The position numbers and the translations under genes are program-made. DNA of 64,000 bases, taken from assembly GCA_027605045.1 (NCBI GenBank), contig JAQFWX010000002.1, positions 1,550,001 to 1,614,000 on the forward strand, read 5' to 3'. The notes beneath the pieces were generated by a model. That model did no database searches. It saw only the letters and a program-made list of their open reading frames with translations, and was not told the origin of the DNA. The stretch comes from Phallus indusiatus (lineage: Eukaryota > Basidiomycota > Agaricomycetes > Phallales > Phallaceae). Below, piece after piece: positions 1-11,182 of the stretch (position 1 is its first letter; each line of letters begins with the position of its first letter).

Positions 1-45
1 ATAAAGCAGTGGCTCAAAGATGACAGCGCGTATGATGTGACTTAC

Positions 46-248
46 GGAATCTCTTGACGTATGCTGTTTCCTTGTATTTCGACGACGACGAGAATCGTAC
101 CCTTAAACTCGTGAGTTGGATAGAGGTGGAATAAGGATTGAAAACTAACATCTGGAAGTGGAGTGTTCACACGTATTACTGTTGCATATTGCATGTTTTG
201 ACTTCGGGAGTTGAAAAACATGACGGAAGATCCTACATCGGGAGGACC
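46..248 (-). CDS. Possible internal exon of an unrecognised gene (partial, runs off the left edge)
   Basis: On the minus strand a long pyrimidine tract ends in an acceptor AG at 250-249. It is followed by 203 nt of open frame that closes with a good donor (GTAAGT) at 45-40. The translated piece contains PPDVGSSVMFF and ends near GNSIRQEI. I do not recognise the family. The pairing of a strong acceptor and donor around an open frame suggests a real exon, with the 3' part of the gene outside the window. I could not connect it to an upstream start codon, so the gene model stays incomplete. It could also be chance. Confidence 0.35.
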
Positions 249-3200
249 CTGAAAAAAAAAAGTAAAAAAGTCAAAGATAGCAAATATAGCTGGAGGCGAG
301 AGGATGAACATTGTTTATGACAGCTGCCATCCGTCGGTTACTTCGAAGGATAAAAAATAAAAGACAAAGATAAAAATTTTGTACACGACGCAGACTTGCT
401 CTTTGAAGTTTCCATGGTTTATATAGCTGTAGTATCGAGGAAAAATTTAGTTTCGGAAATTAAAAGGCAAAATTCAGACTCACATTTAGATAATGAATAG
501 CGTAAAAAAATATGGGGTTAGTGTATATTTTCCCAAGTATATCCTAAAACTGGACTCGTGTGGAAAGGTCTCGAAAAGCAGTTGCGTGCCTAGAAGATAG
601 TTTAATTATGAGACTAACGGATGGCACAGAGCTCTATAATTGAAAGATGATCCGTTGACCGGTTTAAGTGACAGCTCGGGGATGGTGGTATATAGCCCTA
701 AAAGGCCCGAGTTCTTCAATGCAACACCCACGTCATGGACCATGGACTCGCAGTCAATAGCAAACTCCACACTAATGTAGGGTGTAAGTTGTTGCGGTTA
801 TCCGGTAAAGCAGCCTCGTGTTTATGGAAGCATATGTGTCAATGTTCTCAGACGAATTGTATCGTCACCGTCATCGATGGGCAAATTGAGAAGAATGGAA
901 GCGATGCAGCGCTGGGGTATTTGAAATCCCGAATAGCTAAAACTTAAGAGAAAAGCTACCGATATATAAAGATCAAGCTCTTGAATGTATGAACGTGAGT
1001 GAGAAAATGGGCGTGCACTCACCATAGTTATGTAGCTGTACTCCGTTTGGCCCTCGGCTAATGATTTCGGATGGTCCCATGCGCAGAGGAGAAAGATATA
1101 CTTGTCCGTTTCCGCCAGCTGCCGAGTGGTTTGAACGTCCAACAATTCAATTTAGATAAAAAAACTGACAGCTGAGCAATATCAATGAGAATGTAATGCC
1201 GTCGCCGTGACGTAAAAATCTAGAAGACGAGGTCGAGGGAGACGAAAATGTTCACGAATGTTCACACGAATCGGTGTGAGTGATCATGATATGCCTACTA
1301 AACCAGTGTTGGAAGAACACATCCCAAGATTTTCGGCGATAGGGTCGAGGAAGCAATCCGATGAGTGGAATTCATATAGAACAACTTCGCTCTCTCTATA
1401 GAACGGAATGCGCAGGGGACCGTGTCGGTGGATGGGGAATTACCGGCACCGGAGGTGTGCGTATGTGCGGAAAGATCCAGGTGGGGCGAAAAAAAAACAC
1501 TGTCGTCAGACACCTCACGTGTTGAATTGATGAAGGTATTAACAGGAAGTTCATCGTTCATAAAACCAGAGAAGGTGGTAAAGAAGGACTAAAAATGGAA
1601 CCTGAAGTGAGTTTGTAGGAAGGAAAGACGCGGAGTGGTCCACGACAACCCGTGTAGTGGGCGGTACACCCGATTTCAACTGTTGAGTTCTCTACCAAGT
1701 GCTGATGATTTATCTTTATCTAAAGGTCAAATGTGTTCGATATACGAAGAAATTGTCCTCTGAGAAACAAATCAGCGACTGCTTTTTTGTGACAATTTGC
1801 AGAGCGTACCCAGGTTCACTGATCTGCTTCTCATCTCCACCTGTTGCAGGATGTTCTTTTCGAAACTCTACTTCCATGAATCTAGATAAGATGGTGTCTT
1901 CTCTGAAATGACCTCTTATGGAGAAAGGCGTAGAACTTTGGTAGTTCGTTCCAGAGCAGTTGATTCCCGTCATGTAACCCGGAAATTTCGGAAGCTCAGA
2001 AGCAGATTTTCATATTGGAGTCCAGTTCTCAGATCAAGTATAACATCCGAGAAAGTTAGGACGTGCATGACGTTCGGTACATTTTGTAGGAACCCAGGTG
2101 ACAAGCCCGGACGGAGAACATGTTGAGGCTTTGTTTGCTGTCATTGCGCTAAATATTAACATTTTGCTTAATTTATGTATAGAAAGAAAACCTTCTTCCG
2201 CATACCTCCTGCAAATCTTTTTTAAATTTACACTCCAGTAATCTGTTTTCTTTCATCAGTTTAAGGCTAAGGACGCTTTTAGGTAGGACGTGTCTCAAAA
2301 AAGAACGAGCGGAGCGGTTTCCGATGCCAGTCAATTAGAGCGAAGCTATTCAACAACGCGGATGTAAGTGTCTTTAACTATCACAAAAAGCTGAAAATAC
2401 AACAACATACTTTTTGAAGGTCGAACTTCGGACAAGGTTGACGTGTTGCCAAAACACAGGCAAAAAGGCGACAGCGGAGCATTATTCTACCAGACCCGAA
2501 GTCTAATATTCTTCTTCTTCAAGCTTCTTTTTGCGTGCCGATAATCGCATCTGCTGATAATGAAGTACATCTCGTTGATATCGTCTGTCTAACGATGCGG
2601 GTTACAACGCCATGTACGACCCTGGGCCTGTGTTGCAATTGCCGCGACTCCGTAATCGAACTTCTTCTCCCGTGTGTTTAACCCCAAACACGTTCTAGGT
2701 GAAGCAAGTGTCGAGTGTTAACTGTATCGTTGGTGTCTAATGGCGCAAGCTGGACATGTACTGACGTAGTCCTTGCGCTCGCTGGTCCAAATCATGATTC
2801 TTCTCCTTCTCCTCGACAAGTCGACATTACAGTCATAATAAAAGACAAGAACGAAAGCAAGAGAAACTAAAGAGGTATGTCTTTGCAGGTCCGCTTAAAT
2901 TTGCGGGGTGAGGAGCTGAAGAGCTGACGCGTGGGTTTTCAGTACTTCAGTTTTCCGCCTGCAACCCTTCCTGCGTGTTTTTCCGGTCTGTTCATTCTGA
3001 TATACAAGCAAAATTCGGCCAATGATATTTGAACCCTATGAAACAGACACGTGCCAGTAAGCATTCTTAGGGCTGTGTTCGGCTTCCGAAAGAACTCCAC
3101 TGAAACAATCCTATGCCCAACTAGTTTTGCCAATGATCTTCATGATGAAATAGCCAGGAAGTAGATCAGACTGCAAACAGGAGGATGAAACTCAGTAACT

Positions 3201-3812
3201 ACGAAGATTGAAGGAAATTTTCGTACGCTTGGGGGGACCTATGTCCACTGCCCTTCGTTCGTTAAGTTGTCTCTAAAACTAATCACCAAAAAAAAAACAA
3301 GAAGGAAATTTTCGTTGGTATCTATCTTAATTTGGTTATAACAGTCTTTGCGACGTGTACACATGTAATTCGGGGTATAAACCCTTGTTGACAGGACTCA
3401 GGCCGGGGCGGTCCCGCGCTCGCTTCAAACCCTCGGCCTCATCAACCGTCTCAGTCCGTTGTTTCGCTTGTCGTCATACATCTGCTTCCATCCTGGCCCT
3501 AATCACTACTCCAGCGCACCGTGTTTAAAGCAATTCCTCGACAATTCTGACACCCTTCGGACAAACGCTGGAAAACCCAATGAAGTCGCTGGGGTGCTCC
3601 AGTTCAATTTTAGAATCTCTGCACCCCGAATTAATAATTTTTCCTCCTCTTGATCCACGGATCTTAACAATAGCAGATTGACAAAGCCTATGCACATAAC
3701 TGGCGAACCCTCACCGAACCCTCACTGTACTATTCAATAAAACAATCAGGCTGCCCGCCTACGATTCAGGGTCACGCTACATGATACAAAACCGCAGGTT
3801 GATACTATTTCT
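249..3812. other. Unassigned region, no supported gene
   Basis: About 3.5 kb with only short open frames (107 codons or fewer). The best is on the minus strand at 822-1145 and has a GTGAGT inside it, so it could hold an exon, but I could not build an in-frame multi-exon model or recognise a domain. Pyrimidine-rich stretches such as the TTC repeats near 2510 and A-tracts are present. A TATAAA lies at 3376-3381, far from any gene I can support. Confidence 0.4.
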
Positions 3813-3818
3813 TATAAA
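3813..3818 (+). promoter_or_regulatory. TATA box of sedolisin A
   Basis: TATAAA stands 49 nt upstream of the start codon at 3862. The spacing fits a short 5' leader, and a similar TATAAAA precedes the paralog at 49491. Confidence 0.5.
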
Positions 3819-3861
3819 TTAGGTCGGGGACAACCCAACATCAGTAAAAACGTTTGCACTC

Positions 3862-6565
3862 ATGACTCCTCACTTATCTGTCAAGCTGAAGGCCATCACC
3901 GGGTTTGCGCTTGTTCTAATCAGCCTTCAAGCTGTTGCAGCTACAACAGAGTCTGGAAAATTCTTTCTCAAGGGTGAGTATCTTTTCTCTTTTTTCCCCT
4001 TATAATCGCTTATATTTTATAGAATCGTTCATTCCGTCCAAACAATGGGTCGCCAAAGAACGGGCTCAGCCAGACCAAAGAATCACACTAAAAATCAGTC
4101 TCACTCAGCCCAGATTTCAAAAGCTTGAGCAACAATTATACGCAATCAGTGATCCAAAGAGTGATACATACGGTCAACATCTCTCCAGAGAGGCGGTTTA
4201 TGCACTTGCGGCCCCAAGCTCCGAAGGTCTCGAAGCGGTCAATAACTGGCTTCATTCGTATGGTTTTGACGTTAGGAATCTTGTCCGGTCTCCCTCAAAT
4301 GACTCGATGAAAGTAGACACCACAGTCCAAGTAGCAGAAGCAATGTTAAACACAGTAAGAACTTGTACTTATCACCCAGGAAAAGGGCGTTGTCAGTTTA
4401 TCCCATCTCCTTAGACTTACAATGTCTGGAAGTACACACCATCGGGTGATTTAGCTGTTCGTACTACGAGCTGGAGCGTGCCCCAGCACTTGACGGGACA
4501 CATAGATTTTATCCATCCTACCACCTTGTTTCCAAGCCAGACCCGTCCTCGAGCAGAAATGGCCCGTGTTTCTCTTGATGCAGAACCAACGAACCTTCCA
4601 GTTGCAACCATCCCTTCACCCAATCCTCTGCCAGTAGATCCTCGCTGTAACAAGACGATTACTCCGACCTGCTTACTTGAGCTCTACAACGCCACTCAAT
4701 ACAAGGTCCAAGAGCCGGAAAGGAGCAAAATAGCTATAGCGTCTTACTCGGGTATTTCAGCAATTGATTTGGCTTTTACCTGAAATTTAACCATTCATCA
4801 TCAAGAGCAATTCGCAAACATCGAGGATCTTCAGGAGTTTTATGGCGTATTGCGACCCGAAGCATCGCATTCTACTTTTAAGGTTTTTTCAGTTAAAGGT
4901 AGGATAGGTTTCCGTAGGATGCAATCTAACTCTGATTTCTCACGGGCCTCATTCTTCATGTCAGGCGGTGAAAATAACCAAACACGCTCACAAGCAGGCC
5001 CGGAAGCGAACCTTGACACGCAGGTAGATTTAAAAATGCACTATTGTTGTTGGGTATAATGTTTCAGTAGTACGCGTTCGGTTTGACGTTTCCGATAAAA
5101 CCTTTCGTTTATACAACAAGAGGGTCTCCTCCATTCATTCCTGACGCTCAAACACCAGATAATACAAATGAACCTTATTTGGATGTAAGTAGCTCGCTGA
5201 CGAGATACCGTAGATTTACTAACTAATTAATAGTGGTTAGACTTTGTCCTCTCTCAAGAAGATATTCCCCAAACTAGTATGTATTCGTCCATTCGCAAAT
5301 TTAAGCTCGATATAATGAATCATTTCACTATTAGTCTCCACGAGTTATGGTAAAATATTCTCTCCTGCCTTTTAGGCTCGTTAATATTTTGTCGAATTGA
5401 CGATATAACAGGTGAAGATGAACAAACTGTTCCATTCTCCTATGCCCGAAGAGTTTGTGCAGGTTTCGCTCAGTTAGGTAATTGTCACTGGCAATGTCTA
5501 GATCACTGAGCAATGTTGACATAATGTCCTACATAGGTGCCAGAGGTGTATCTGTAATAGTCGCTTCTGGTGATTCTGGCGTAGGAGACGGCAACCCTGT
5601 ACGTGATGTTTCTGTGTTTCACGCTGTAGCTTTACAGAAGACATCTAGGATCCTGCTAGCACAACATGTAAAACGCATGATGGTCAAACCCGGTTTCTTC
5701 CAGCATTTCCAGCCAGTTGTCCCTAGTGCGTCTGCTCCTTTCTCTCCATGTATTCTTCTTGACCGTGTTCTCATTCGAAAGTGTTACTGCTGTTGGGGGT
5801 ACGACAGGTGTAAGCCATTTCTTATACCCGTATAACCTATACCCATATGTAATATGTAGAATCCTGAACGCGCTGTGACCAGTTTTGGCAGCGGAGGTGG
5901 CTTTTCTGAATATGTATGAATCCTAGTAGATTCTATTCGTCCTCCATCTTCTGGATCTCAATGTTGAAATTTTAGTTCCCAAGGCCAGCATATCAGAACG
6001 ACTCTGTCCAGTCATTTTTGACATCATTAGGAAACACCTATAATGGCTTGTTTAACTCGTGAGCTGCCGCTTTCTTTTATTAGGGAACAAGCACTTCACT
6101 GTCTAATACTTTAACTCTCGCCCGGTATTCAGAAACGGTCGGGTGAGCAATTTTTGCTAAGCTGAGAATTGGATTAACTTGCTCCTCAGGCATATCCAGA
6201 TGCCGCGACGTCGGCTGACTTTTATGCAATGGTGGTAGACGGGACTTTTCAGTTGGTTGGCGGGACGTCCGCCGCATCCCCCACCTTTGCCGGTATCGTT
6301 GCATTGCTAAATGATGCCCGTATGGCAGCAGGAAAATCACCATTGGGATTTCTCAATCCTCTTCTCTATAAAGCATCAAAGGCCCTCAATGATATAACTA
6401 TTGGGTCAAATCCTGGATGCGGGACGTCCGGGTTCAATTGCACTGTTGGGTGGGATCCTGGTGCGTTTTTATCTTTCTGTGTGGACAAAATTTAAAATAC
6501 GATTTTCAGTCACTGGACTCGGCACGCCTAATTTTGGGCTTTTAAAAGATCTTATTTTATCCTGA
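3862..6565 (+). CDS. Secreted sedolisin (S53 serine-carboxyl peptidase, tripeptidyl-peptidase type), copy A
   Basis: This is a secreted acid protease that would release tripeptides or cut proteins outside the cell. My model has 17 exons: 3862-3973, 4023-4354, 4415-4751, 4806-4898, 4965-5023, 5071-5184, 5234-5276, 5335-5349, 5412-5477, 5537-5598, 5649-5725, 5782-5809, 5860-5913, 5976-6058, 6133-6142, 6190-6460 and 6510-6565. It sums to 1812 nt (603 aa) in frame. A signal peptide covers residues 1-27, followed by a Pro-kumamolisin activation domain to about 190. The catalytic set is visible: E305 and D309 in EANLD, D403 in SGDSG, and S522 in GGTSAASP. A C-terminal NDITIGSNPGC segment matches the calcium-site region. 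Exon 15 is only 10 nt and exon 8 is 15 nt, and both recur in the paralog at 46754-49491. In-frame stops between exons lie in introns, so the gene looks intact. Confidence 0.93.
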
Positions 6566-7707
6566 GCGTAAAGGATGATCTTTTTTTGAAGTGAAGTGGA
6601 CGTTTTGATGTTTGTGGATCCAGAATTACATGATATTACTGTAAAGCAAAGATTTTCGTTACATAACTAATTTATTTTTTTTCATTGTCCAGACTTTTAT
6701 CCTTGATATAAGTACTAATCCATGATCTCATGGATTTGGATGGTAGGAACAAACTTCAAAGTGAGACTAATATTACTTAGATGTGTCATGGTGTCGCGAC
6801 GTAACTCGCATTTGCCAGTTGGCATTATCATCTAGAATGATGAATTGATTCTACAGACTTAAATCTTTTCAATTACTGTGTCTCATCTTTTTCGAGCGCC
6901 CGCCCCTGAGAATTGTGAACTCGTCATGCCAGTCAGTGGGCGTTCGACTTAAGTTTGTCAAGCGCTCAATGGCTTTAAGACAGTTGAGGCATGAAAGGGG
7001 CCTGTGGTTGGTGTTATTTTCATTATTCCTATACATACTTGAAAAGGAGAAGTTCTCAGACCAAGAACTCGCCCAAAGCCGGAGACAGATAGGACCAAGA
7101 TAGGATACTCACTAGGCGTGTGACATGCATGTTCCATGTGACATGATGACATCGTCAACTGATCGTTGATGTTGAGCTGAAATATTTTCCAGCTGTTTTC
7201 GTCAATGTACTCGGCACTCGCTGTCAACTGCTTTATCCGTAATGTGATTACAGATAGATGAAAGATACCACAAGGCGGATTAAATAAAACGACCCGTGCC
7301 ATGGACTACGTCATCAAGCGACGTTTGGTAAAAAATTGTGTCTTCAAAGAACGAACAGGCCTCCCCATAATTATTTTCTTTTTTTCAGAACTTTTTGGAT
7401 CCGAAAAGCCTAGTATCGCAGCTCTATTCCAACACTAGCTCGGATTCCTATTGCACAGCCCCTACGGAAAAACCTTTAAGAAATGGTTTGAACGTTTTGC
7501 CTCTGGGTACTTACCACAAATCTTACCAGAATTTAGAAGCAGCCGGCTAAATTAAACAATCGAAGAATGATACTGGGTTTATGTATGTATTCTCATGTAA
7601 TGATGTTCCTTGAGCTACCTAACAGCCGGAACGGACAGTAAGCAAACAATAACGGTTTCACCCTAATTGCTATGTATAGAAGTTTCCTTTCCACGGTATC
7701 GGTCCTT
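6566..7707. other. Intergenic, no gene seen
   Basis: About 1.1 kb between sedolisin A and the dioxygenase. The longest open frame (114 codons, minus strand, 6958-7302) shows no domain and no splice context. I see nothing else in it. Confidence 0.45.
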
Positions 7708-7713
7708 TATATA
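7708..7713 (+). promoter_or_regulatory. Probable TATA box of the homogentisate dioxygenase gene
   Basis: TATATA lies 55-60 nt upstream of the start codon at 7768, the usual distance for a TATA element with a short leader. Confidence 0.4.
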
Positions 7714-7767
7714 CAAGGATCTTCCGCGAGTTACGTTTGGTTCGTTTTTCAATATCTACATATCATC

Positions 7768-10103
7768 ATGAACGGAAAAGTATGTTAATCTGTATAGCAT
7801 CTTACTTCTTCTAATACTTGCAGGCTTCACCTCGATCTGCTAATGCTTCAGGGTCTTTCACTACTCAACCTACGAGGAAGGATCCGTATAAGTACCAGGT
7901 ACATTCATTAGCTATTCCTCGTTATTCAAGTTGTAGCTGAACGCATTTCTTTTAGGTTGGTTTTGGCAACAGGTTTGCTAGTGAAGCAATGTAATCCTTG
8001 GCACTTTTTCGCCCCTTTCATATGAATCTTTTTATCTCACTCATTTCTTTAGACCTGGTACTCTGCCTCAGGGCCAAAATAGTCCTCAGAAATGCAAGTA
8101 CGGCCTCTACGCCGAACAGGTGTGTAACAAGTACACCTGAGCTGGGCAGATAGGTTCAACCCTAACTGCAGATGACCGGTACATCTTTTGTTGCCCCAAG
8201 GCATCAAAATCAACATGCGTACGCTTCAGATACATGTATGGTTCTGACTCGTGCTTAATATCAATATAACAGCTGGTTGTATCGCATTAGGCCTGCCGTA
8301 GCCCATCAAGGCTTCACAGCTCTGCCTGCCAACCCAGACGTACGCCTACGATTGTGTCTCGTGTTTCTTCATCATTGAATACATTTGCGTCTCATTTTGT
8401 TAGCTTGAATCTAATTTCCTTCCCCTCAATCCCAAGGTTCACGTCAGTCCCACTCAACTTGCTTGGCGCCCATTCGACATCCCGACTGAGCCGACTGATT
8501 TTGTCCACGGGCTCAAAACACTGGCGGGAAATGGTGACCCCACACTTGGTGAAGGCCTCGCCATACACATCTACGTGGCAAATACTTCAATGGATAAAAA
8601 GGCATTCATAAACAACGACGGAGATATGCTTCTCGTTCCCAGCCAGGGGAGATTGGATATCCAGACCGAATTCGGGAAGTTCGTTCACCCCACTGTCCCT
8701 TTATTGAGAAGGCACCCACTCACCACAAACATTTAGGCTAATGGTTCGCCCAGGTGAAATTGTCGTGATTCAGCGCGGTATTAGATTTAAGGTTCCATTT
8801 TTATCATCGCCTTCAGGTCAGAGCTGTTCTTTCTAATTTCTTTTCTTCGCAGGTGGTACTTCCGGACGGACCTTCCCGTGGATGTAAAGAATTCATTACC
8901 AAAATCGGAAATACTACCAATTTGACATCGCCTCCTAGATATTCAAGAGATCTTCGGATCTCACTACGAATTGCCTGAATTGGGTCCGCTCGGTGCGAAT
9001 GGTTTGGCAAACGCCAGGGATTTCGAACATCCTATCGCCAGTTTTGATATCGACCAAAGCCCTTGGGAAAGTGAGTATTCGTTTTATTTAGTTCAATTAA
9101 CCCTTGTTTATGATGATCATATCAATCTTGAACATAATGAAAGTTATCTACAAGTATGTGGTTATTCATCATCGCAATAAATGTCTAATACGGTCATATA
9201 AGGGTTGCCGGCACTTTACACCTTTGCAAACAGGAACACACTCCGTTTGATGTTGTCGCGTGGCATGGGAAGTAAGCGAACGTTTTAGGTCTGGGTGCCA
9301 TATCACTCTGACGTGATTGGTCTAGTTATGTCCCTTACAAGTACAACCTTGAGAAGTTCATTAACGTGGGGTCTATTTCCAAAGTACGTCAGTCTTGTCC
9401 CAGTTTATCGTGATTTCCCGTGTAAATCCGAATTAATATCTAAAAAATGAAACAGGATCATATTGACCCTTCCATTTTCTGTGTTCTTACCGCGAAGTCT
9501 AAAAGACAAGGAGCGCCATTGGCCGATTTTCTCATTTTTAGCCCTAGATGGGATGTTGCATCTGAAACATATCGTCCTCCGGTCAGCAGAAAAAAGTGAC
9601 ATTCATTAACCGCATCTTATTCGTTTAGTAGTACTACCACCGAAACTCAGCTACGGAGTTTATGGGCTTAATCTATGGAAATTATGGAGGCAGAAGTGGT
9701 GATTTCGCTCCCGGAGGTGCTAGCTATGAAACTGGATTTTGTCCCCATGGCGGTACGTTTCATTTAGTGTGGATATTAGCAGTAACTCACAATTCCAAAA
9801 ATAGTCGCATATGAAGAGTTCAAAGTCGCGAGTGAGATGGAATTAGTTCCTCGACGTATCAGTGAAGGCACAATAGGTATGGTTAATCAGACGTACATTC
9901 ATCTAAGGGACAGAACTGATCATTTTGTAGCGTTAATGTTTGAATCAAGTATGATGTTCACATTAACCGATTATGCGATGAAGAGGACCGGAAAATTGCA
10001 CGAACATGACCCTAAAATGTGGGATAATTTGAAAGCTGATTTCGTGTCCAATCTGGATCAGGTCAATGCAGACTTGCGAAATTTAGGTCTGCCGGAGTTG
10101 TGA
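7768..10103 (+). CDS. hmgA: Homogentisate 1,2-dioxygenase
   Basis: This Fe(II) enzyme opens the ring of homogentisate to maleylacetoacetate in phenylalanine and tyrosine breakdown. My model has 17 exons: 7768-7779, 7824-7898, 7956-7990, 8053-8119, 8172-8218, 8273-8339, 8437-8678, 8737-8791, 8853-8883, 8939-9070, 9144-9153, 9203-9271, 9326-9383, 9456-9581, 9632-9752, 9805-9876 and 9931-10103. It sums to 1392 nt (463 aa), normal for the family. By alignment from memory with the human enzyme, the iron ligands are H345 and E351 ([10 protein letters not shown]) and H381 (FCPHG), and the catalytic His is H302 (KDHIDPS). Exon 11 is only 10 nt. The donors after exons 7 and 8 (GTTCGT, GTTCCA) are weak but give the only in-frame join I found. 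Other tyrosine-pathway genes are not adjacent. Confidence 0.95.
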
Positions 10104-10861
10104 TAATTTGGAATTCAAAGTACAAACTTATGACAAGTGTTTACCGAGTTGAAGGAGGTACAAATTATATATTGAAATGTAAAGTTCTCAGTTATGTAAC
10201 AAAATGTTGAACAATCTTAGCATATGTGAAAGCATGAGCAATTGGATATTATGGTATAGACAGATTTCAGATCGAGGTTAGGTTAGTGAGAAAAAACATT
10301 TTGAGAGCATTTGCAAATAAATGGTCAAAGAATAAGCTGGTGAAGCGAGCGTCTTTTCATTGATTTGGTGTGGGCCTGTTGGGGCATCAAAGATTATGAA
10401 CGTGCTTGGATGTATCGCACTATCATTAGAGTCGTAACAAGTTCTGAAGTAAGAAGTTATATGGAGGAATGCAAAAGAAGTTTTTACGAGCATTCACCTA
10501 CTGTAAGGTGTGTAGCCGTACGTGTGATTGACAAGACGTTTCCTGATGTCCCGGGATATTCAGGTGCATGTTCCTGTCGAACCTGATCATGGCGCTCTTA
10601 TGTGAATAAAACAGGATAGGTTAACTACCTTTACTTACATCATAGTATGCTGCCACGTAGCGCTGAGGTGTGAGACACTGTCAAGAAAATGGTGTCAAGG
10701 GAGATGGCTCCTGTTAAACGTTGGTTACACCTACAGTCCAAGTATGTCCCAATTTCGGATTGTTCGACCACTTATACTCTTGTCCGTCGGACATAAGAAA
10801 AGTACGGCTGTCAGAACTTGAAAAAAAGCTGTTATTCAATTAATTTATAAAGGCAGAAATC
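10104..10861. other. Intergenic, no gene seen
   Basis: Downstream of the dioxygenase. Short open frames on both strands overlap (73 codons at 10365-10586 plus, 71 codons at 10278-10493 minus). They have no recognisable domain, and I do not support them as genes. Confidence 0.4.
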
Positions 10862-11182
10862 TTACAAGGACATAAGACTCGGCCGATGTAGGTAATTTTC
10901 TATAGGCATAGCGGCTTCCCAGCCTTCGTACTTGACGGTCCCTATTAAACTGCCGGAAGTGAAATAGACGACAACTGCCACGCTTAGTTTATGATAGTCC
11001 GAGGAGTACAACGAAGGTTTGACATTGCCAAAGTCGTAAACCTGAACCGCTTTGAAGTCCTGTCTTGTCAAAGTAGTCCGGATGCGTAGAAATCGACGGT
11101 CTTGAAGCTCAGAGAACTCGGTATCTGTGATCTCTGCGGTACTGTCATTCATAATATAATCTGTGTTGAGCGCAGACGTCAT
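10862..11182 (-). CDS. Hypothetical 106-residue protein
   Basis: A single uninterrupted frame from ATG at 11182 to TAA at 10864-10862. A run of TATATA near 11279-11290 lies about 100 nt upstream on the same strand and could be a promoter. The protein has no signal peptide or membrane segment and mixes charged and hydrophobic beta-like stretches (for example LSVAVVVYFTSG). I do not recognise a family. Most real genes here are interrupted by introns, so an intronless short frame is only moderately convincing. Confidence 0.35.
   Translation of the reverse strand: MTSALNTDYIMNDSTAEITDTEFSELQDRRFLRIRTTLTRQDFKAVQVYDFGNVKPSLYSSDYHKLSVAVVVYFTSGSLIGTVKYEGWEAAMPIENYLHRPSLMSL

Noticed and set aside
5641..5725. 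Stop codons inside sedolisin A suggesting a pseudogene
   Set aside because: The stops fall in introns. Acceptor CTAG at 5647-5648 and donor GTGCGT at 5726 give a clean exon, and the full 17-exon model is in frame.
10365..10586. 73-codon plus-strand frame
   Set aside because: It overlaps another frame on the opposite strand, and neither has supporting signals.
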